Part shown: piece by piece, positions 35,495 to 45,597 of the stretch | How the letters are laid out: each line of letters opens with the position of its first letter | Numbering within the stretch: position 1 is the stretch's first letter | DNA from: Gilliamella sp. wkB171 | GTDB lineage: Bacteria; Pseudomonadota; Gammaproteobacteria; Enterobacterales; Orbaceae | Length of the DNA: 64,000 nt | Reading direction: 5' to 3' | NCBI RefSeq assembly: GCF_001693755.1 | Contig: NZ_LYST01000048.1 | Span: 1 to 64,000 of the forward strand | Program-made: the position numbers and the translations under genes | Notes under the pieces: model-generated | What the model was told of the DNA's origin: nothing | Database searches by the model: none | What the model saw: only the letters and a program-made list of their open reading frames with translations

Positions 35495-36874
35495 ATGGAA
35501 GATATTTCTTGGCAAGATATAAGAAAGGTTATTGTCGACTTTCTTCAGCAGCGGCTTACTAATAATGCTAATTATAAAAGTGAAGTGACAAAACTGGATA
35601 AAGCTAAGCAAGCAAATGATGTATTGGCAATTAATGAATCTCAACAAAAAATTAATGATTTAATTAAACGATTTGATTTTGAAACTTGGATGGAAGATGC
35701 CGCAACTAGACGAATTTTATGGATAGATATTGGAACGAATATTAGTAAGGGCATTAATTCCTCGAGTCTAGGTGATAATATCAACTATGCTGCACAAACT
35801 AAGCCAACTGATTCAAATTATGTATCATCAGCTACGCCATTAACTTTGAATTTCGATTGCTCAGGTAATGCTGCCGCATTGGATATTTTTTCTTTATTAA
35901 ATCAATCTGTAACGGATGATATGACTTTATTACAATTGATTATACAAGAACATCCTGCTGTTTTGCCGGCGTTATCGGATGATGAGCAAAAGGCAGCGGT
36001 TTATTTAGCTAATTTAAAAAAAGCGATTTTTAATAATTTTGATACTCCAAAAGCATCCGAACTTAATAAACAATTATATTGGCCAAATAGTGAAGATACT
36101 TATCTTTCAGGGGTTAATAATCATTACCGTCTGTTAATTCCATTGTATCCATCATCATTGTGCCACTTGGTGTATCAAAAAGTACAAACAAGATTTTCTG
36201 ACGAGAATAAAAAGGCTCGTGAACAAAGAAGAATTAAAGGAATTGAACATCAATCTTATTTTTCGTTTCATCACTTAGCCGTGGTTAAGTTAGGGGGCAG
36301 CAATCCGCAAGGCGTCAGTCAATTAACCAGTAATCAAGGTGGACGTAATTTTTTATTACCGTCAATGCCGCCTAAATTTGAAAAATCCCCTTTTCCATCA
36401 ATTAATAGGGTGCAAGAAACCATTTTCACAAATTCAATGCAATATTTTTGTCGCTTTGGCTTTAGATTGTTGTTTGATATGGTTCAAGCGCCAAAAAACA
36501 ATGTTGAAGAGCGTGACAATCGCAAAGATGCTTTTGCCGTTATTTTATCGTTATTACTTAAATATGCCAGACATATTCAAAAAACCATGCCGGCGGGCTG
36601 GAGTCGTGATTACTCGCTCAAATTTAATCAAAAATTATGGTTAGATCCAAAGCGATCTAATTTAGACGGTGAGCAAGATTTTAAACAAAAGTATGATAAA
36701 GGTGAATGGATAGTTGAACTAGAAAAAGACTTTGCTTTTTGGATCCAAAATGCTCTAGTAAAAAAATTTGAAAATATTCAACAGCAATTTAGTGATCCTG
36801 AATTTATGGAGTGGCGTAAAGAATTAAGCGCCGCTGTCAAAGCAAGTCAGCGTAAAAAGGAGGGGATCTTTTAA
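35495..36874 (+). CDS. csy1: Csy1 (Cas8f), type I-F Cascade large subunit
   Basis: Csy1 (Cas8f) caps the 5' end of the crRNA in the Csy complex and takes part in PAM recognition. The 459-residue product has the usual length and ends in basic helices. Family blocks include FDFETWMEDAATRRILW, LRLLIPLYPSSLCHLVYQK-like text at about 205-225, and SNPQGVSQLTSNQGGRNFLL near residue 270. A very strong AAGGAGG site stands 5-10 bases before the ATG. The terminator just upstream suggests that transcription reaches csy1 by readthrough or from a promoter inside the embedded gene. Confidence 0.93.
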   Translation: MEDISWQDIRKVIVDFLQQRLTNNANYKSEVTKLDKAKQANDVLAINESQQKINDLIKRFDFETWMEDAATRRILWIDIGTNISKGINSSSLGDNINYAAQTKPTDSNYVSSATPLTLNFDCSGNAAALDIFSLLNQSVTDDMTLLQLIIQEHPAVLPALSDDEQKAAVYLANLKKAIFNNFDTPKASELNKQLYWPNSEDTYLSGVNNHYRLLIPLYPSSLCHLVYQKVQTRFSDENKKAREQRRIKGIEHQSYFSFHHLAVVKLGGSNPQGVSQLTSNQGGRNFLLPSMPPKFEKSPFPSINRVQETIFTNSMQYFCRFGFRLLFDMVQAPKNNVEERDNRKDAFAVILSLLLKYARHIQKTMPAGWSRDYSLKFNQKLWLDPKRSNLDGEQDFKQKYDKGEWIVELEKDFAFWIQNALVKKFENIQQQFSDPEFMEWRKELSAAVKASQRKKEGIF

Positions 36875-37797
36875 TGGAAACATTAAATTACTATCTGTTT
36901 TTTGATCATGTCAAAATTCATAATGCTAATGCGATATCCAGCCCATTAACCTACGGATTTCCAGCTATTTCAGGTTTTGTTGGTGCTATTCATGCATTAA
37001 ACCGTAAAATTGAATCGACCGATCCTATTTATTTAGATGGAGTATTGATTGCTTGCCATGAGTGTGATGTACAAGTTTATCGACCTAATGATTATAGTGA
37101 TTATACTTTTCGATTAACCCGTAATCCTGTGGCCAAAAATGGTGATACCCGCGCAATTATCGAAGAGGGGCGAGTGCATCTTGATGTTTCATTGCTGATT
37201 GAAGTCAAAATAGAAAATTTTGAAGCACTTTATGATGACGATCAAAAGAATGAATTTGTTAATCAAATGAAACAAAAACTGTATCAACAACGCATTGCTG
37301 GTGGTCATGTGTTAGAAATTGGTGAGGCAAGATTAATTCCCTCTGATGCATCAGACGAAACATTAGCAAATTTGTTATTACCTGCTTTTGTATTAGTTGA
37401 AGCACAGCAAGATCTGCAAGAGATCACAGCTGAGTTACAACAACAAGATCCCAATGCAACCGCGCTTGATGCTTTAATCGAAACAGCAATGTTGCATCAC
37501 CATCCTCAAGAGAAAGAACACTGGCAGACCACATCAGTCAAACAGGGACGAGGTTGGTTAGTCCCGATACCATTAGGGTATCAAGCAATATCACCGTTAT
37601 TTGCTGCTGGTAAGTTGCAAGAAGCTCGGAGTAATGAACATCAATCACAATTTGTTGAATGTATTTATGGCTTGGGTAAATGGGTATTTCCATTGCGCTT
37701 AAAGGAAAACTTATCACAAGCATTTTGGCGCTATCAATGCAGTACATTGCAATCAAATGGTGCAGAGATTTATATCATTAATCAACAAAATAATTAA
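36874..37797 (+). CDS. csy2: Csy2 (Cas5f)
   Basis: Csy2 (Cas5f) pairs with Csy1 at the crRNA 5' handle in the I-F effector. The 307-residue protein shows the Cas5f blocks SSPLTYGFPAISGFVGAIHAL at the N-terminus (RAMP-like fold) and GRGWLVPIPLGYQAISPL near residue 225, followed by FVECIYGLGKWVFPLRL. Its start overlaps the csy1 stop by one base (TAATG), so the two are translationally coupled. Confidence 0.93.
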   Translation: METLNYYLFFDHVKIHNANAISSPLTYGFPAISGFVGAIHALNRKIESTDPIYLDGVLIACHECDVQVYRPNDYSDYTFRLTRNPVAKNGDTRAIIEEGRVHLDVSLLIEVKIENFEALYDDDQKNEFVNQMKQKLYQQRIAGGHVLEIGEARLIPSDASDETLANLLLPAFVLVEAQQDLQEITAELQQQDPNATALDALIETAMLHHHPQEKEHWQTTSVKQGRGWLVPIPLGYQAISPLFAAGKLQEARSNEHQSQFVECIYGLGKWVFPLRLKENLSQAFWRYQCSTLQSNGAEIYIINQQNN

Positions 37798-37830
37798 ATA
37801 ATTTTAGCGTTATACAATAAGGAATTTATT

Positions 37831-38859
37831 ATGAGTAAAAGTAAAATCACTACCGCATCTGTTTTAGCTTTTGAACGCAGTTTTGATATTTCTGATGCTG
37901 TTTTTTCACAGCCAAGTACTGCTAATCCTGAAATATTATCTCCGGTTCGATTAACCGAAAAATCAGTACGCGGAACTATCTCTAATCGCCTTAAAAATGC
38001 CATTGCTAGCGATCCCGCTAAATTAGATGCCGAAATTCAAAAACCTAATTTACAAACTGTCGATGTTGCTGCGTTAGATGCCGATAAAGATACTTTAGTG
38101 ATAACATGGAGCTGTAAAGTGTTACCTTTTACCGGTAAACCATCAGTATGTAATGATGTTGAATATCAAGCACAGTTAACAACGACAACTCAAGAATATA
38201 TTAAAGATGTTGGCTTAAAAGCGTTAGCGAAACGATATGCCATTAATATTTTAAATGGTCGTTGGTTATGGCGTAACCGTATGGCAGCCGAGCAAATTAA
38301 TATTATCGTGAGTTACCAAGCGCACAATGATAAAGATGAAGCTAAGATAATTAACGTCGCTAACGTTGATGCCAAAAATTATCAGCTTAACAGTTTTGAT
38401 TATGATGATAAATCTGTTCAAGCATTGACTGATCTTATTGAAGCAGGATTAACCAATAAAAAATTTGTGATCTTTGATGTTACCGCAACACTAAAAATGG
38501 GCTTAGGACAAGAAGTTTACCCATCGCAAGAATTAATTTTAGATACTGGTAAAGAAAAAAGCAAAGTGCTTTATGACAAAAATGGTCAAGCAGCGATGCA
38601 TTCGCAAAAAGTGAGTAATGCAATTCGTACTATTGATACCTGGTATGATGAAAAAGCGGAATTTCCAATTGCGATTGAACCTTATGGTTCGGTGACCACT
38701 ATGGGGCATGCTTTCCGCCAACCTAAACAAAAATTGGACTTTTATAACTTGTTTGATAACTGGGTTTTGAAAGGGGAAAAGCCAAGTTTGGAACAACAAC
38801 ATTATGTGATTGCAGTATTAATTCGTGGCGGTGTATTTGGGGCGAGTGGTAAGGAGTAA
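37831..38859 (+). CDS. csy3: Csy3 (Cas7f), Cascade backbone
   Basis: Csy3 (Cas7f) is the six-copy backbone that wraps the crRNA spacer. The 342-residue product carries the family blocks TASVLAFERSFDISDA, NGRWLWRNRMAAEQINI, VFDVTATLKMGLGQEVYPSQ, KVSNAIRTIDTWYDE and EPYGSVTTMGHAFRQP. It lies 33 bases after csy2 with an AAGGAAT ribosome site, and csy4 follows after 5 bases. No break is seen, so the effector set looks complete. Confidence 0.95.
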   Translation: MSKSKITTASVLAFERSFDISDAVFSQPSTANPEILSPVRLTEKSVRGTISNRLKNAIASDPAKLDAEIQKPNLQTVDVAALDADKDTLVITWSCKVLPFTGKPSVCNDVEYQAQLTTTTQEYIKDVGLKALAKRYAINILNGRWLWRNRMAAEQINIIVSYQAHNDKDEAKIINVANVDAKNYQLNSFDYDDKSVQALTDLIEAGLTNKKFVIFDVTATLKMGLGQEVYPSQELILDTGKEKSKVLYDKNGQAAMHSQKVSNAIRTIDTWYDEKAEFPIAIEPYGSVTTMGHAFRQPKQKLDFYNLFDNWVLKGEKPSLEQQHYVIAVLIRGGVFGASGKE

Positions 38860-38864
38860 GCAAG

Positions 38865-39434
38865 ATGCATACACACTATTTTGAACTGCGCGCCATACCA
38901 CAAATTGAGATAACTGAAGTGCAGGTGATTAATCAAGTGATGCAAAAACTGCATCAAGTCTTGGTTAATTTTCAGGGAAATATTGGTATTAGTTTTCCTT
39001 GTTATAATGTGCGCCGAACACTAGGCGGAATTATTCGCATTTTTGGTACTGAAGCCGAGTTACAGGAATTTAAAAGTGCGCTACAGCAACAGGCTGCCAT
39101 TGCTGACTATGTATTGATTCTACCAATCACAGCCATACCAACTGAAGTTAAGGGCTATTTACGTTTAACGCGGGTTAATCCTAAAGGACAAAGCGCATTA
39201 AGACGTGCTGAAAAACGCTTAACCGCTCAAGGTAAATGGTCTACTGACGTAAAACAAAAAATGATAGATAAATGGGGAAGTGTTAATCTTACTTATCCGC
39301 ATTTACATTTTTATAGTCAAAGCACTGAGCAAAGCTTTATTTTATGGATAAAACAAGAAAAAAGCTCAACTGCGGTAGAGGGAGTTTTTAATAGTTATGG
39401 TCTAAGTAAAACGGCTACCGTGCCTGACTTTTAA
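38865..39434 (+). CDS. cas6f: Csy4 (Cas6f), crRNA endoribonuclease
   Basis: Csy4 (Cas6f) cleaves the pre-crRNA on the 3' side of the repeat hairpin and stays bound to the 3' handle. The 189-residue protein has the probable catalytic His30 (KLHQVLV, equivalent to His29 of P. aeruginosa Csy4), the arginine-rich helix RVNPKGQSALRRAEKRL for hairpin binding, and the C-terminal SQSTEQSFILWI and GLSKTATVPDF motifs. It closes the csy operon. No repeat of either class is visible in the 378 bases after it, where I-F arrays usually sit. Confidence 0.93.
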   Translation: MHTHYFELRAIPQIEITEVQVINQVMQKLHQVLVNFQGNIGISFPCYNVRRTLGGIIRIFGTEAELQEFKSALQQQAAIADYVLILPITAIPTEVKGYLRLTRVNPKGQSALRRAEKRLTAQGKWSTDVKQKMIDKWGSVNLTYPHLHFYSQSTEQSFILWIKQEKSSTAVEGVFNSYGLSKTATVPDF

Positions 39435-39812
39435 GTGATATCAATAACGCTGTATTTAATCTATTGGTGGTTCAATAGGTTAAATATGGCTTTAACTTAA
39501 GTGATTTTTAGTCTTGATTTAATTATATTCACGTAATAAGTAACATCATAATGATTATCCAATTTTTCTTGAAACTAGCAGCAAAGTTATCTAAGTTTGA
39601 ATTCTATAAACCTAAAGGATAGTCAAAATACTTGTTATATCTGAGCGAAATAAATTTCTTGAGGGGCATGGTTATTCATTTAAATTGTGATTAATTCTAT
39701 CTACATTCGCCGGTTTAAGCACAGTCAAAAATGGAGTAATTCATCGATAAATAACGTTATAGCTTTGTCTTGAGATAGGATAAATTTTAAATTACGATCG
39801 TTAGAATCTGGA

Positions 39813-40232
39813 ATGGGCGGGCTAGTTTTTGAATTTACGACTCCTCCTTTCAAAAATACTCATTGGAATGCAACGTCCAAATATCTGGCAGAAAGTGCAT
39901 TTAGCTTTATTGAAGGTATTATCTATTATAATGTTTCTAATTATCAGAATTTTGGAAATTGGGGAGTAACGCAGGTTACTCTACAACAATGGTTACTGAT
40001 AAAACCTCAATTATTCAAACTTAAACAGAAAGTGATAAATGCGCAAAATTTAACTGAACAGCAAGACGATCTGTTTGATTTTGCATTTATTTTTGATAAA
40101 TCTTGGCAAAAAGAGATGTCAAAAAATTTTCTGAAATATAAATTGGGTTTTTCACAAATGATTAGTGACCTAATCATTTGGATTGATAAGAATATGCAAA
40201 AATACCGTTCTCTCTATATTTTGGGTGTATAA
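39813..40232 (+). CDS. Hypothetical protein, possibly 5'-decayed
   Basis: I do not recognise this 139-residue protein. It is rich in aromatic residues and lacks a signal peptide or membrane segment. The frame stays open upstream for 28 more codons (39687-39770, with INSIYIRRFKHSQKWSNS) beyond a TGA at 39771, so the gene may be a truncated remnant. No convincing ribosome site precedes the ATG. It sits next to the CRISPR locus in 39435-40289, a stretch without other genes. An immunity-type small protein is one possibility, without real evidence. Confidence 0.4.
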   Translation: MGGLVFEFTTPPFKNTHWNATSKYLAESAFSFIEGIIYYNVSNYQNFGNWGVTQVTLQQWLLIKPQLFKLKQKVINAQNLTEQQDDLFDFAFIFDKSWQKEMSKNFLKYKLGFSQMISDLIIWIDKNMQKYRSLYILGV

Positions 40233-40289
40233 CATCTTTACTCATAAATATTTGCATGTTAGCAAATCACTTTATTTAGCAAGCTTTGA

Positions 40290-42434
40290 TTAAGTCGATT
40301 TTTTGTCTAATTCGCTAACAAGACTGATTAATTCCGGCAATATATCGAGTATTAGTGCTAATTGTTGCATAACGAGTAAATCATTATTGGCTTGTTCATC
40401 TTGGATCGAAATCGACTCGATATAATTTGCGACCGATTGTTTAATCGGTTGATATTCGCTATTTAACTGTTTATCAGTCAATAAATTAATGATATAAACC
40501 GACAAATCATCAAACAATTCTAATGTATGATTAGAAATAGATTTATCACGATGTGCACCTAGTGTCGATAAATAGCTGATTAGCGTATGGTTTAAAGTTA
40601 ATAATCGAAAACCTTTATCAATTAATGCAGGATTCATATGCGGCTCTTTAGTCATTAAGCTAATTAATGATGATAAATCTGCATTACTATCATGGGCTGA
40701 TCGCCTTGCTAAACGGTATTTGGGATCATTAGTTTTTCCAGTCAGATATTGACTACCAATTAGGGCTAAATAGTGGCTGTCGTCATGACAAACCCGATCA
40801 ACTAATTTAGGAAGATTTCTAAACTTCCAATCGGGCCAAATAAAACTTACCGCAAACCAGGCAATAAAACAGCCTATCAAGGTTGCAATAATTCTAGACA
40901 ATGCGACCTCAATACTGCTTTCTCCAATTAAGCTAAAACTAAAAAAGACCAGTAATGTAATAAATGCTGTCGCATAGGCATATTGTGAATTTTTAAATAA
41001 GAAAAACAACCAACCGGTAATAATGATTAAGATAAGTTGTTCTTCAATAGTCGGGAATAGATAGGTTAAAGGTATGCCAATGACGATCCCTAATATTGTG
41101 CCAAATACTCGCAATTTTAGTCGATGTTTTGTTGTGGCGTAGTTAGGTTGGCATACAAAAAGACTGGTCAGAATAATCCAATAACCGTGTGAAAGGTCGG
41201 TACAATAAATAACACTATAGCCAACAAAGAGCACAATACTCATTCTAATAGCATGACGAAATAGGGCTGATTTGATGGTTAAATTTTGTTTTATTTTGGC
41301 GAAAATGTCATGAAAGCTGGTAAGTTCATCATCAACCAATTGATTCTCTTCTTGCTGTTTGGCAAGATGCTGCTCTGTATCAATATTGGCAAGTAACAGA
41401 TCAATAGATAACAGGTTTTGATATAAATTTTGTAATGATTTTATTAAAAGTGACGAACTTTTATTGTGACTTTGATATTGAGATATCGCTTCTTCAAGGT
41501 AAGAAAAATAGCGCGCAAATAAAGGATCATGATGATATGTTTGATTCATTTTGATAGCAAAAGCAAGTTTGGCACAGGCTTTTGCTTGTAAATTTAAAAT
41601 TCGCGCAAATCGAAACAAAATATCACTATGTTTAAAATTATCACTTAACGCTTGATATTGTCCATGTGCTGAACTAGCTCGTTCATGAATATCCTGAGCC
41701 ACAAAGTAATAACTCAACATTTTTTTGACATAAGATTGCCCACGATAGCCTTTCAGACGATTAAACAGTGAACGTTTAGTTTGATTAAATGCATTGATTA
41801 ATTGAGTATTACTTTCGGTTAATTGTAAGGTTTGTTTAGTAAATCCATCGGTCTCGTCTGGATCAAACATTGCCGCTTTAGCATCAAGATACTGGGCTAA
41901 TCTAATAAAACAGTTTGATAAACTTTGTTGAGTTGTGCGGATAGGTTGAATGATAGATTCAATTAACGACACAATGTTGTACCAAAGTGCACCTAATAAT
42001 AAAAAGCAAGGTAAAGTATAATTGTCAGCATATAAATTATGGCCTAGCATTGTATAAGCAGCAATCAATAATGATCCAAACGCAATGACGCCGTAGCGTT
42101 GTCCTAGTGAGCCAAGCATAATAAAAGCAAAAGTTGAAAAAACTAATCCCACAATAAAAACCAATGGAAAATCAAATAGTAATTCAACTGAAAAAGTTGC
42201 AATAGCAAAACAAAATAGCGTTAAAACTATATTAATACAACGGCTAAGTAAGCGGGTGTCAATCTCGGTCAGTCCAGCAGCCACAACGCCTAAAGTTAAC
42301 GGGATGACTAAATTGACATGACCAAAATACCATGGAACTAGGGTAGAGCCGGTCAGACTAATTAGCATACGAATACTAAAAAGGAGATTACTGCTATAAA
42401 AAACTTTACGTAAAGTCAGGATTAAAGGATGCAC
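40290..42434 (-). CDS. yccS: YccS-family inner membrane protein (FUSC superfamily)
   Basis: A 714-residue membrane protein matching the YccS/YhfK group of the fusaric-acid-resistance (FUSC) superfamily; E. coli YccS is of similar size. The N-terminal hydrophobic bundle (residues about 20-160) contains VIPLTLGVVAAGLTEID and TLFCFAIATFSVELLF, followed by LGSLGQRYGVIAFG. A cytoplasmic helical region follows, then a second bundle at about 395-520 (HGYWIILTSLFVCQPNYATT). The arrangement suits a small-aromatic or organic-acid exporter, but the substrate is unknown. It is transcribed leftward, alone. Confidence 0.9.
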   Translation of the reverse strand: MHPLILTLRKVFYSSNLLFSIRMLISLTGSTLVPWYFGHVNLVIPLTLGVVAAGLTEIDTRLLSRCINIVLTLFCFAIATFSVELLFDFPLVFIVGLVFSTFAFIMLGSLGQRYGVIAFGSLLIAAYTMLGHNLYADNYTLPCFLLLGALWYNIVSLIESIIQPIRTTQQSLSNCFIRLAQYLDAKAAMFDPDETDGFTKQTLQLTESNTQLINAFNQTKRSLFNRLKGYRGQSYVKKMLSYYFVAQDIHERASSAHGQYQALSDNFKHSDILFRFARILNLQAKACAKLAFAIKMNQTYHHDPLFARYFSYLEEAISQYQSHNKSSSLLIKSLQNLYQNLLSIDLLLANIDTEQHLAKQQEENQLVDDELTSFHDIFAKIKQNLTIKSALFRHAIRMSIVLFVGYSVIYCTDLSHGYWIILTSLFVCQPNYATTKHRLKLRVFGTILGIVIGIPLTYLFPTIEEQLILIIITGWLFFLFKNSQYAYATAFITLLVFFSFSLIGESSIEVALSRIIATLIGCFIAWFAVSFIWPDWKFRNLPKLVDRVCHDDSHYLALIGSQYLTGKTNDPKYRLARRSAHDSNADLSSLISLMTKEPHMNPALIDKGFRLLTLNHTLISYLSTLGAHRDKSISNHTLELFDDLSVYIINLLTDKQLNSEYQPIKQSVANYIESISIQDEQANNDLLVMQQLALILDILPELISLVSELDKKST

Positions 42435-42804
42435 GATATATCTATTTTATTAAAGTCATTTTAATAACAATAAGCATACTATATTGTGATGGCAAGGAAA
42501 AGAGATCGCCAAAATGACTTAGTAAGAATTTACATTTAGTCAGCTAAGTTTAACTGTTAAGTTTTAATCTTTACAAAAAATGAATAGAAGATCTTCGGTA
42601 AATCAAAATTTGTTATATTGTTAATGAAAGGGTTGTTGATCTTAATTTTATCTTATTTTTTATAGATGCTTATTTGCCAACTAATGGCAAGATGTTCATA
42701 AATTGTCGTTATAGTAAAACAAAATAAATATAGCAGTATGACAAGTTATAATTCTACGTTAGAATAGTCACAATTTGCTAGAAATAAAATAAGGATTAAC
42801 TAGT

Positions 42805-43143
42805 ATGACAACTGAAATGACAACACTTGAAAAAATTAAAAAACAGATTGCTGATAACCCAATTATTTTGTACATGAAAGGGTCGCCTAAGTTGCCAAGT
42901 TGTGGTTTTTCAGCCCAAGCAGTGCAAGTTTTATCACAATGCGGTGAACCGTTTGCTTATGTTGATATTTTACAAAATCCTGATATTCGTGCCGAACTAC
43001 CAAAATTCGCTAATTGGCCGACTTTTCCACAACTTTGGGTTGAAGGTGAGTTAATTGGTGGTTGTGATATTATGTTAGAAATGTTTCAAGCTGGTGAATT
43101 ACAAACCTTAATTAAAGAGACTGCTAAAAAACATAAATCTTAA
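42805..43143 (+). CDS. grxD: Monothiol glutaredoxin GrxD
   Basis: GrxD binds and transfers iron-sulfur clusters with glutathione and BolA-type partners. The 112-residue protein has the monothiol CGFS signature (KLPSCGFSAQAVQVL), the glutathione-site WPTFPQLW and GGCDIM. AAGGATTA ahead of the ATG is the ribosome site. The gene faces rnt across a shared bidirectional terminator, and grxD and rnt are also neighbours in E. coli. Confidence 0.96.
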   Translation: MTTEMTTLEKIKKQIADNPIILYMKGSPKLPSCGFSAQAVQVLSQCGEPFAYVDILQNPDIRAELPKFANWPTFPQLWVEGELIGGCDIMLEMFQAGELQTLIKETAKKHKS

Positions 43144-43170
43144 TTAAATTGTATGTGCATATTTAAACAG

Positions 43171-43199
43171 AAAAGAGAGATATTATCTCTCTTTTTTTA
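43171..43199. terminator. Bidirectional terminator between grxD and rnt
   Basis: AAAAGAGAGA (43171-43180) pairs with TCTCTCTTTT (43186-43195) around TATTA. T residues follow on the plus strand and, because the stem ends in A-T pairs, also on the minus strand. It serves both converging genes. Confidence 0.85.
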
Positions 43200-43847
43200 T
43201 TCTGATTGATCAGGTTGTTCGTTAGTCTGTGGCAGTGGCCAACCTCCTAATCGTTTAAATCGATTGACAATTTCGCAAAATAAAATAGCGGTTTTTTCGG
43301 TATCATAAAGTGCTGAATGTGCTTGTTTATGATCAAAGGCAATATTTGCAGCTTCGCACGCTTTTGCTAATACGGTTTGCCCAAAAACTAAACCACATAG
43401 TGATGCTGTATCAAATGTCGCAAAGGGATGAAAAGGATTACGTTTAATTCCGGCACGTTCTGCCGCTGCCATTAAAAAACTATGATCGAAGTGTGCGTTG
43501 TGGGCAACAATGACTGCACGGGTACAATCAGAGGCTTTAATTCCAGTACGCACCATTTTGAATATGGATTCCAGTGCGAGTTTTTCGTCAACAGCTGCCC
43601 TTAATGGATTATTAGGATCAATGCCATTAAAAGCTAAAGCACTCGGTTCTAAAATAGAGTTTTCAAAAGGATTAACGTTAAATTGTAGCGTTTCATCAGG
43701 CTCAAGCCAGCCGTCATCATTCATTTTAAGGGTAATGGCGGCAATCTCTAAAATAGCATTGAGTTTAGGATCAAATCCTGAGGTTTCTATATCAATCACG
43801 ACTGGGTAAAAACCCCGAAAGCGTTCACATAATTTTGTGTTTGGCAC
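43197..43847 (-). CDS. rnt: Ribonuclease T
   Basis: RNase T is a 3'-5' exoribonuclease that trims tRNA and other stable RNA ends. The 216-residue product matches E. coli Rnt in length and carries the DEDDh exonuclease set: DIETSGFDP near residue 18, [12 protein letters not shown] near 115, and [11 protein letters not shown] near 180. [13 protein letters not shown] at the N-terminus is typical. It converges on grxD. The 894-base gap 43848-44741 upstream of it contains no gene I can support. Confidence 0.95.
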   Translation of the reverse strand: MPNTKLCERFRGFYPVVIDIETSGFDPKLNAILEIAAITLKMNDDGWLEPDETLQFNVNPFENSILEPSALAFNGIDPNNPLRAAVDEKLALESIFKMVRTGIKASDCTRAVIVAHNAHFDHSFLMAAAERAGIKRNPFHPFATFDTASLCGLVFGQTVLAKACEAANIAFDHKQAHSALYDTEKTAILFCEIVNRFKRLGGWPLPQTNEQPDQSE

Positions 43848-44741
43848 AATTGTTTATCTTAGTTTGTCAAAAATGGAGGTTATTATGCCAGTTTTTGTTG
43901 TTTTCGCCTAGTTTTACCTAAGTCATCTTAGCATTTAAGCGATAATTTAATCTTCGGTTGAATCTTATAAATCAATCTAAATGGGGGGATTGTTTTTTGA
44001 TAGTTCAATCTCTTCAGTCCATTGTGAATTAAGACATTTATAATGTTTAGGCAGATGTTTTAAACGTTGTTACAAAAGTTTGTAATACTTCCTTAAGCTT
44101 GACTAATTTGATTGCAAGTGATTAATGTTTATAAATAATAAGAAGTTGCTGCTAAACTTGGAAAGTAACAAATTAGTACACTAAATTCTTGATTAGCTTG
44201 TTCTTTATTATCCAACAAGACCAAGATTTCAGACTAAAGTTAGTGATTTTCATTAGAATAATAATCCCAATTGTTTTATTTCTGATTAATCGAATGTTTG
44301 TTTTAGCAAATTGTTAATCTTTATAAAGTGCGTTAGCGTATTGCAATACTATTTCAGAAGTTGTGTGATAAAGACGAGTTGATGCATTTTCATAAAAAGG
44401 GTAAAGCCTCGTTTTCACGATAGCTATCTTAAATAGCTAGTTTAACCTTCACTTATTATTTGCCTTCTACTTATAATTGAAACCTGACAACATTCTTAAT
44501 CTATTTTATTTAAATTAATAAACATTAAAATGAATATGATAGATACTAATTGAGTAATTAAAACATTGGTCAGCTAGGGTGGTAAAAATCAATTAGTCAT
44601 AATATCAGATGAGTTATTTCAAGAAAGTGTCTATAATTGGCGCTAAACAAAAGGGCTAAACGTTTATCTGCTAATTTTCAGCTTTTTGTTAATGTTGTTT
44701 TAGATTAACTTTATGATTGAGTAAAAGTAGCGAGGAGCATT

Positions 44742-45500
44742 GTGCATAATTACGAACTCCAACAAATCATTAATACAGAACTGCAAGTTTTACGCTATCG
44801 TGACTATGCCCCTAGTGGATTGCAAGTGCAAGGGCGAAGTGAGATAAAAAAAATTGTAACAGGTGTCACGGCTTGTCAAGATTTATTAGATAAAGCGGTT
44901 GAATTGCAAGCCGATGCGGTGTTAGTTCATCATGGCTATTTTTGGAAAAGTGAACCACAAACAATTACTGGCATTAAATATAAGAGACTTAAGACATTAT
45001 TATCTCATGATATTAATCTGTTTGGTTATCACTTACCGCTAGATGGCCATCCCACACTTGGAAATAATATCTTATTAGCTAACATGCTTAATATTTCGGT
45101 TGAACCGCGCACTGATATCACCGATTTACTTTTTAAAGGAACACTAACCGAACCGTTAACCGCTCTTGAATTTAAGCATAAATTGGAAAAAATCTTGCAT
45201 AACAGTCAGCGTTCTATTTTATTTTGTGGAGATAATGCACCTAAAGTGATAAAACGCGTTGCTTGGTGTAGCGGCGGCGGGCAAGATTTTATCGAAGCAG
45301 CGGCTCAGCAAGGTTATGATGCATTTTTTACCGGCGAGGTTTCTGAACGCACTATCCACATTGCACGTGAATATGGTATAAATTTTTATGCAGCAGGTCA
45401 CCACGCAACGGAACGTTATGGTATTAAAAAGCTTGGCGAATGGTTAGCTAAGGAATATAGCCTTGAAGTTATTTTTATTGATATTGATAATCCTGCATAA
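44742..45500 (+). CDS. ybgI: Nif3-like dinuclear metal-centre protein YbgI
   Basis: A 252-residue Nif3/YbgI-family protein. E. coli YbgI is a hexameric toroid with a dinuclear metal site. Metal-ligand motifs are visible in order: VLVHHGYFWK, YHLPLDGHPTLGN, and HHATERYG near the C-terminus. A ring-cleavage or GTP cyclohydrolase-related hydrolase role has been proposed for the family; it is not settled. The GTG start at 44742 follows GAGGAG by five bases and matches the E. coli N-terminus. It stands alone between two gaps. Confidence 0.93.
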   Translation: MHNYELQQIINTELQVLRYRDYAPSGLQVQGRSEIKKIVTGVTACQDLLDKAVELQADAVLVHHGYFWKSEPQTITGIKYKRLKTLLSHDINLFGYHLPLDGHPTLGNNILLANMLNISVEPRTDITDLLFKGTLTEPLTALEFKHKLEKILHNSQRSILFCGDNAPKVIKRVAWCSGGGQDFIEAAAQQGYDAFFTGEVSERTIHIAREYGINFYAAGHHATERYGIKKLGEWLAKEYSLEVIFIDIDNPA

Positions 45501-45597
45501 CAAAAGTTGAATTTAACTAAGAAATATCGCATACTTATTCGCAGATTTTTTATTCTTTAAAGTTGTTGTTTAAACAGATAATATGAGAGGTCATTTT

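Noticed and set aside
43848-44741. 894-base gap between rnt and ybgI as a hidden gene or RNA
   Set aside because: All frames are broken by stops. A short TAGCTAT/ATAGCTA inverted repeat near 44422 is the only structure seen and is too weak to name.
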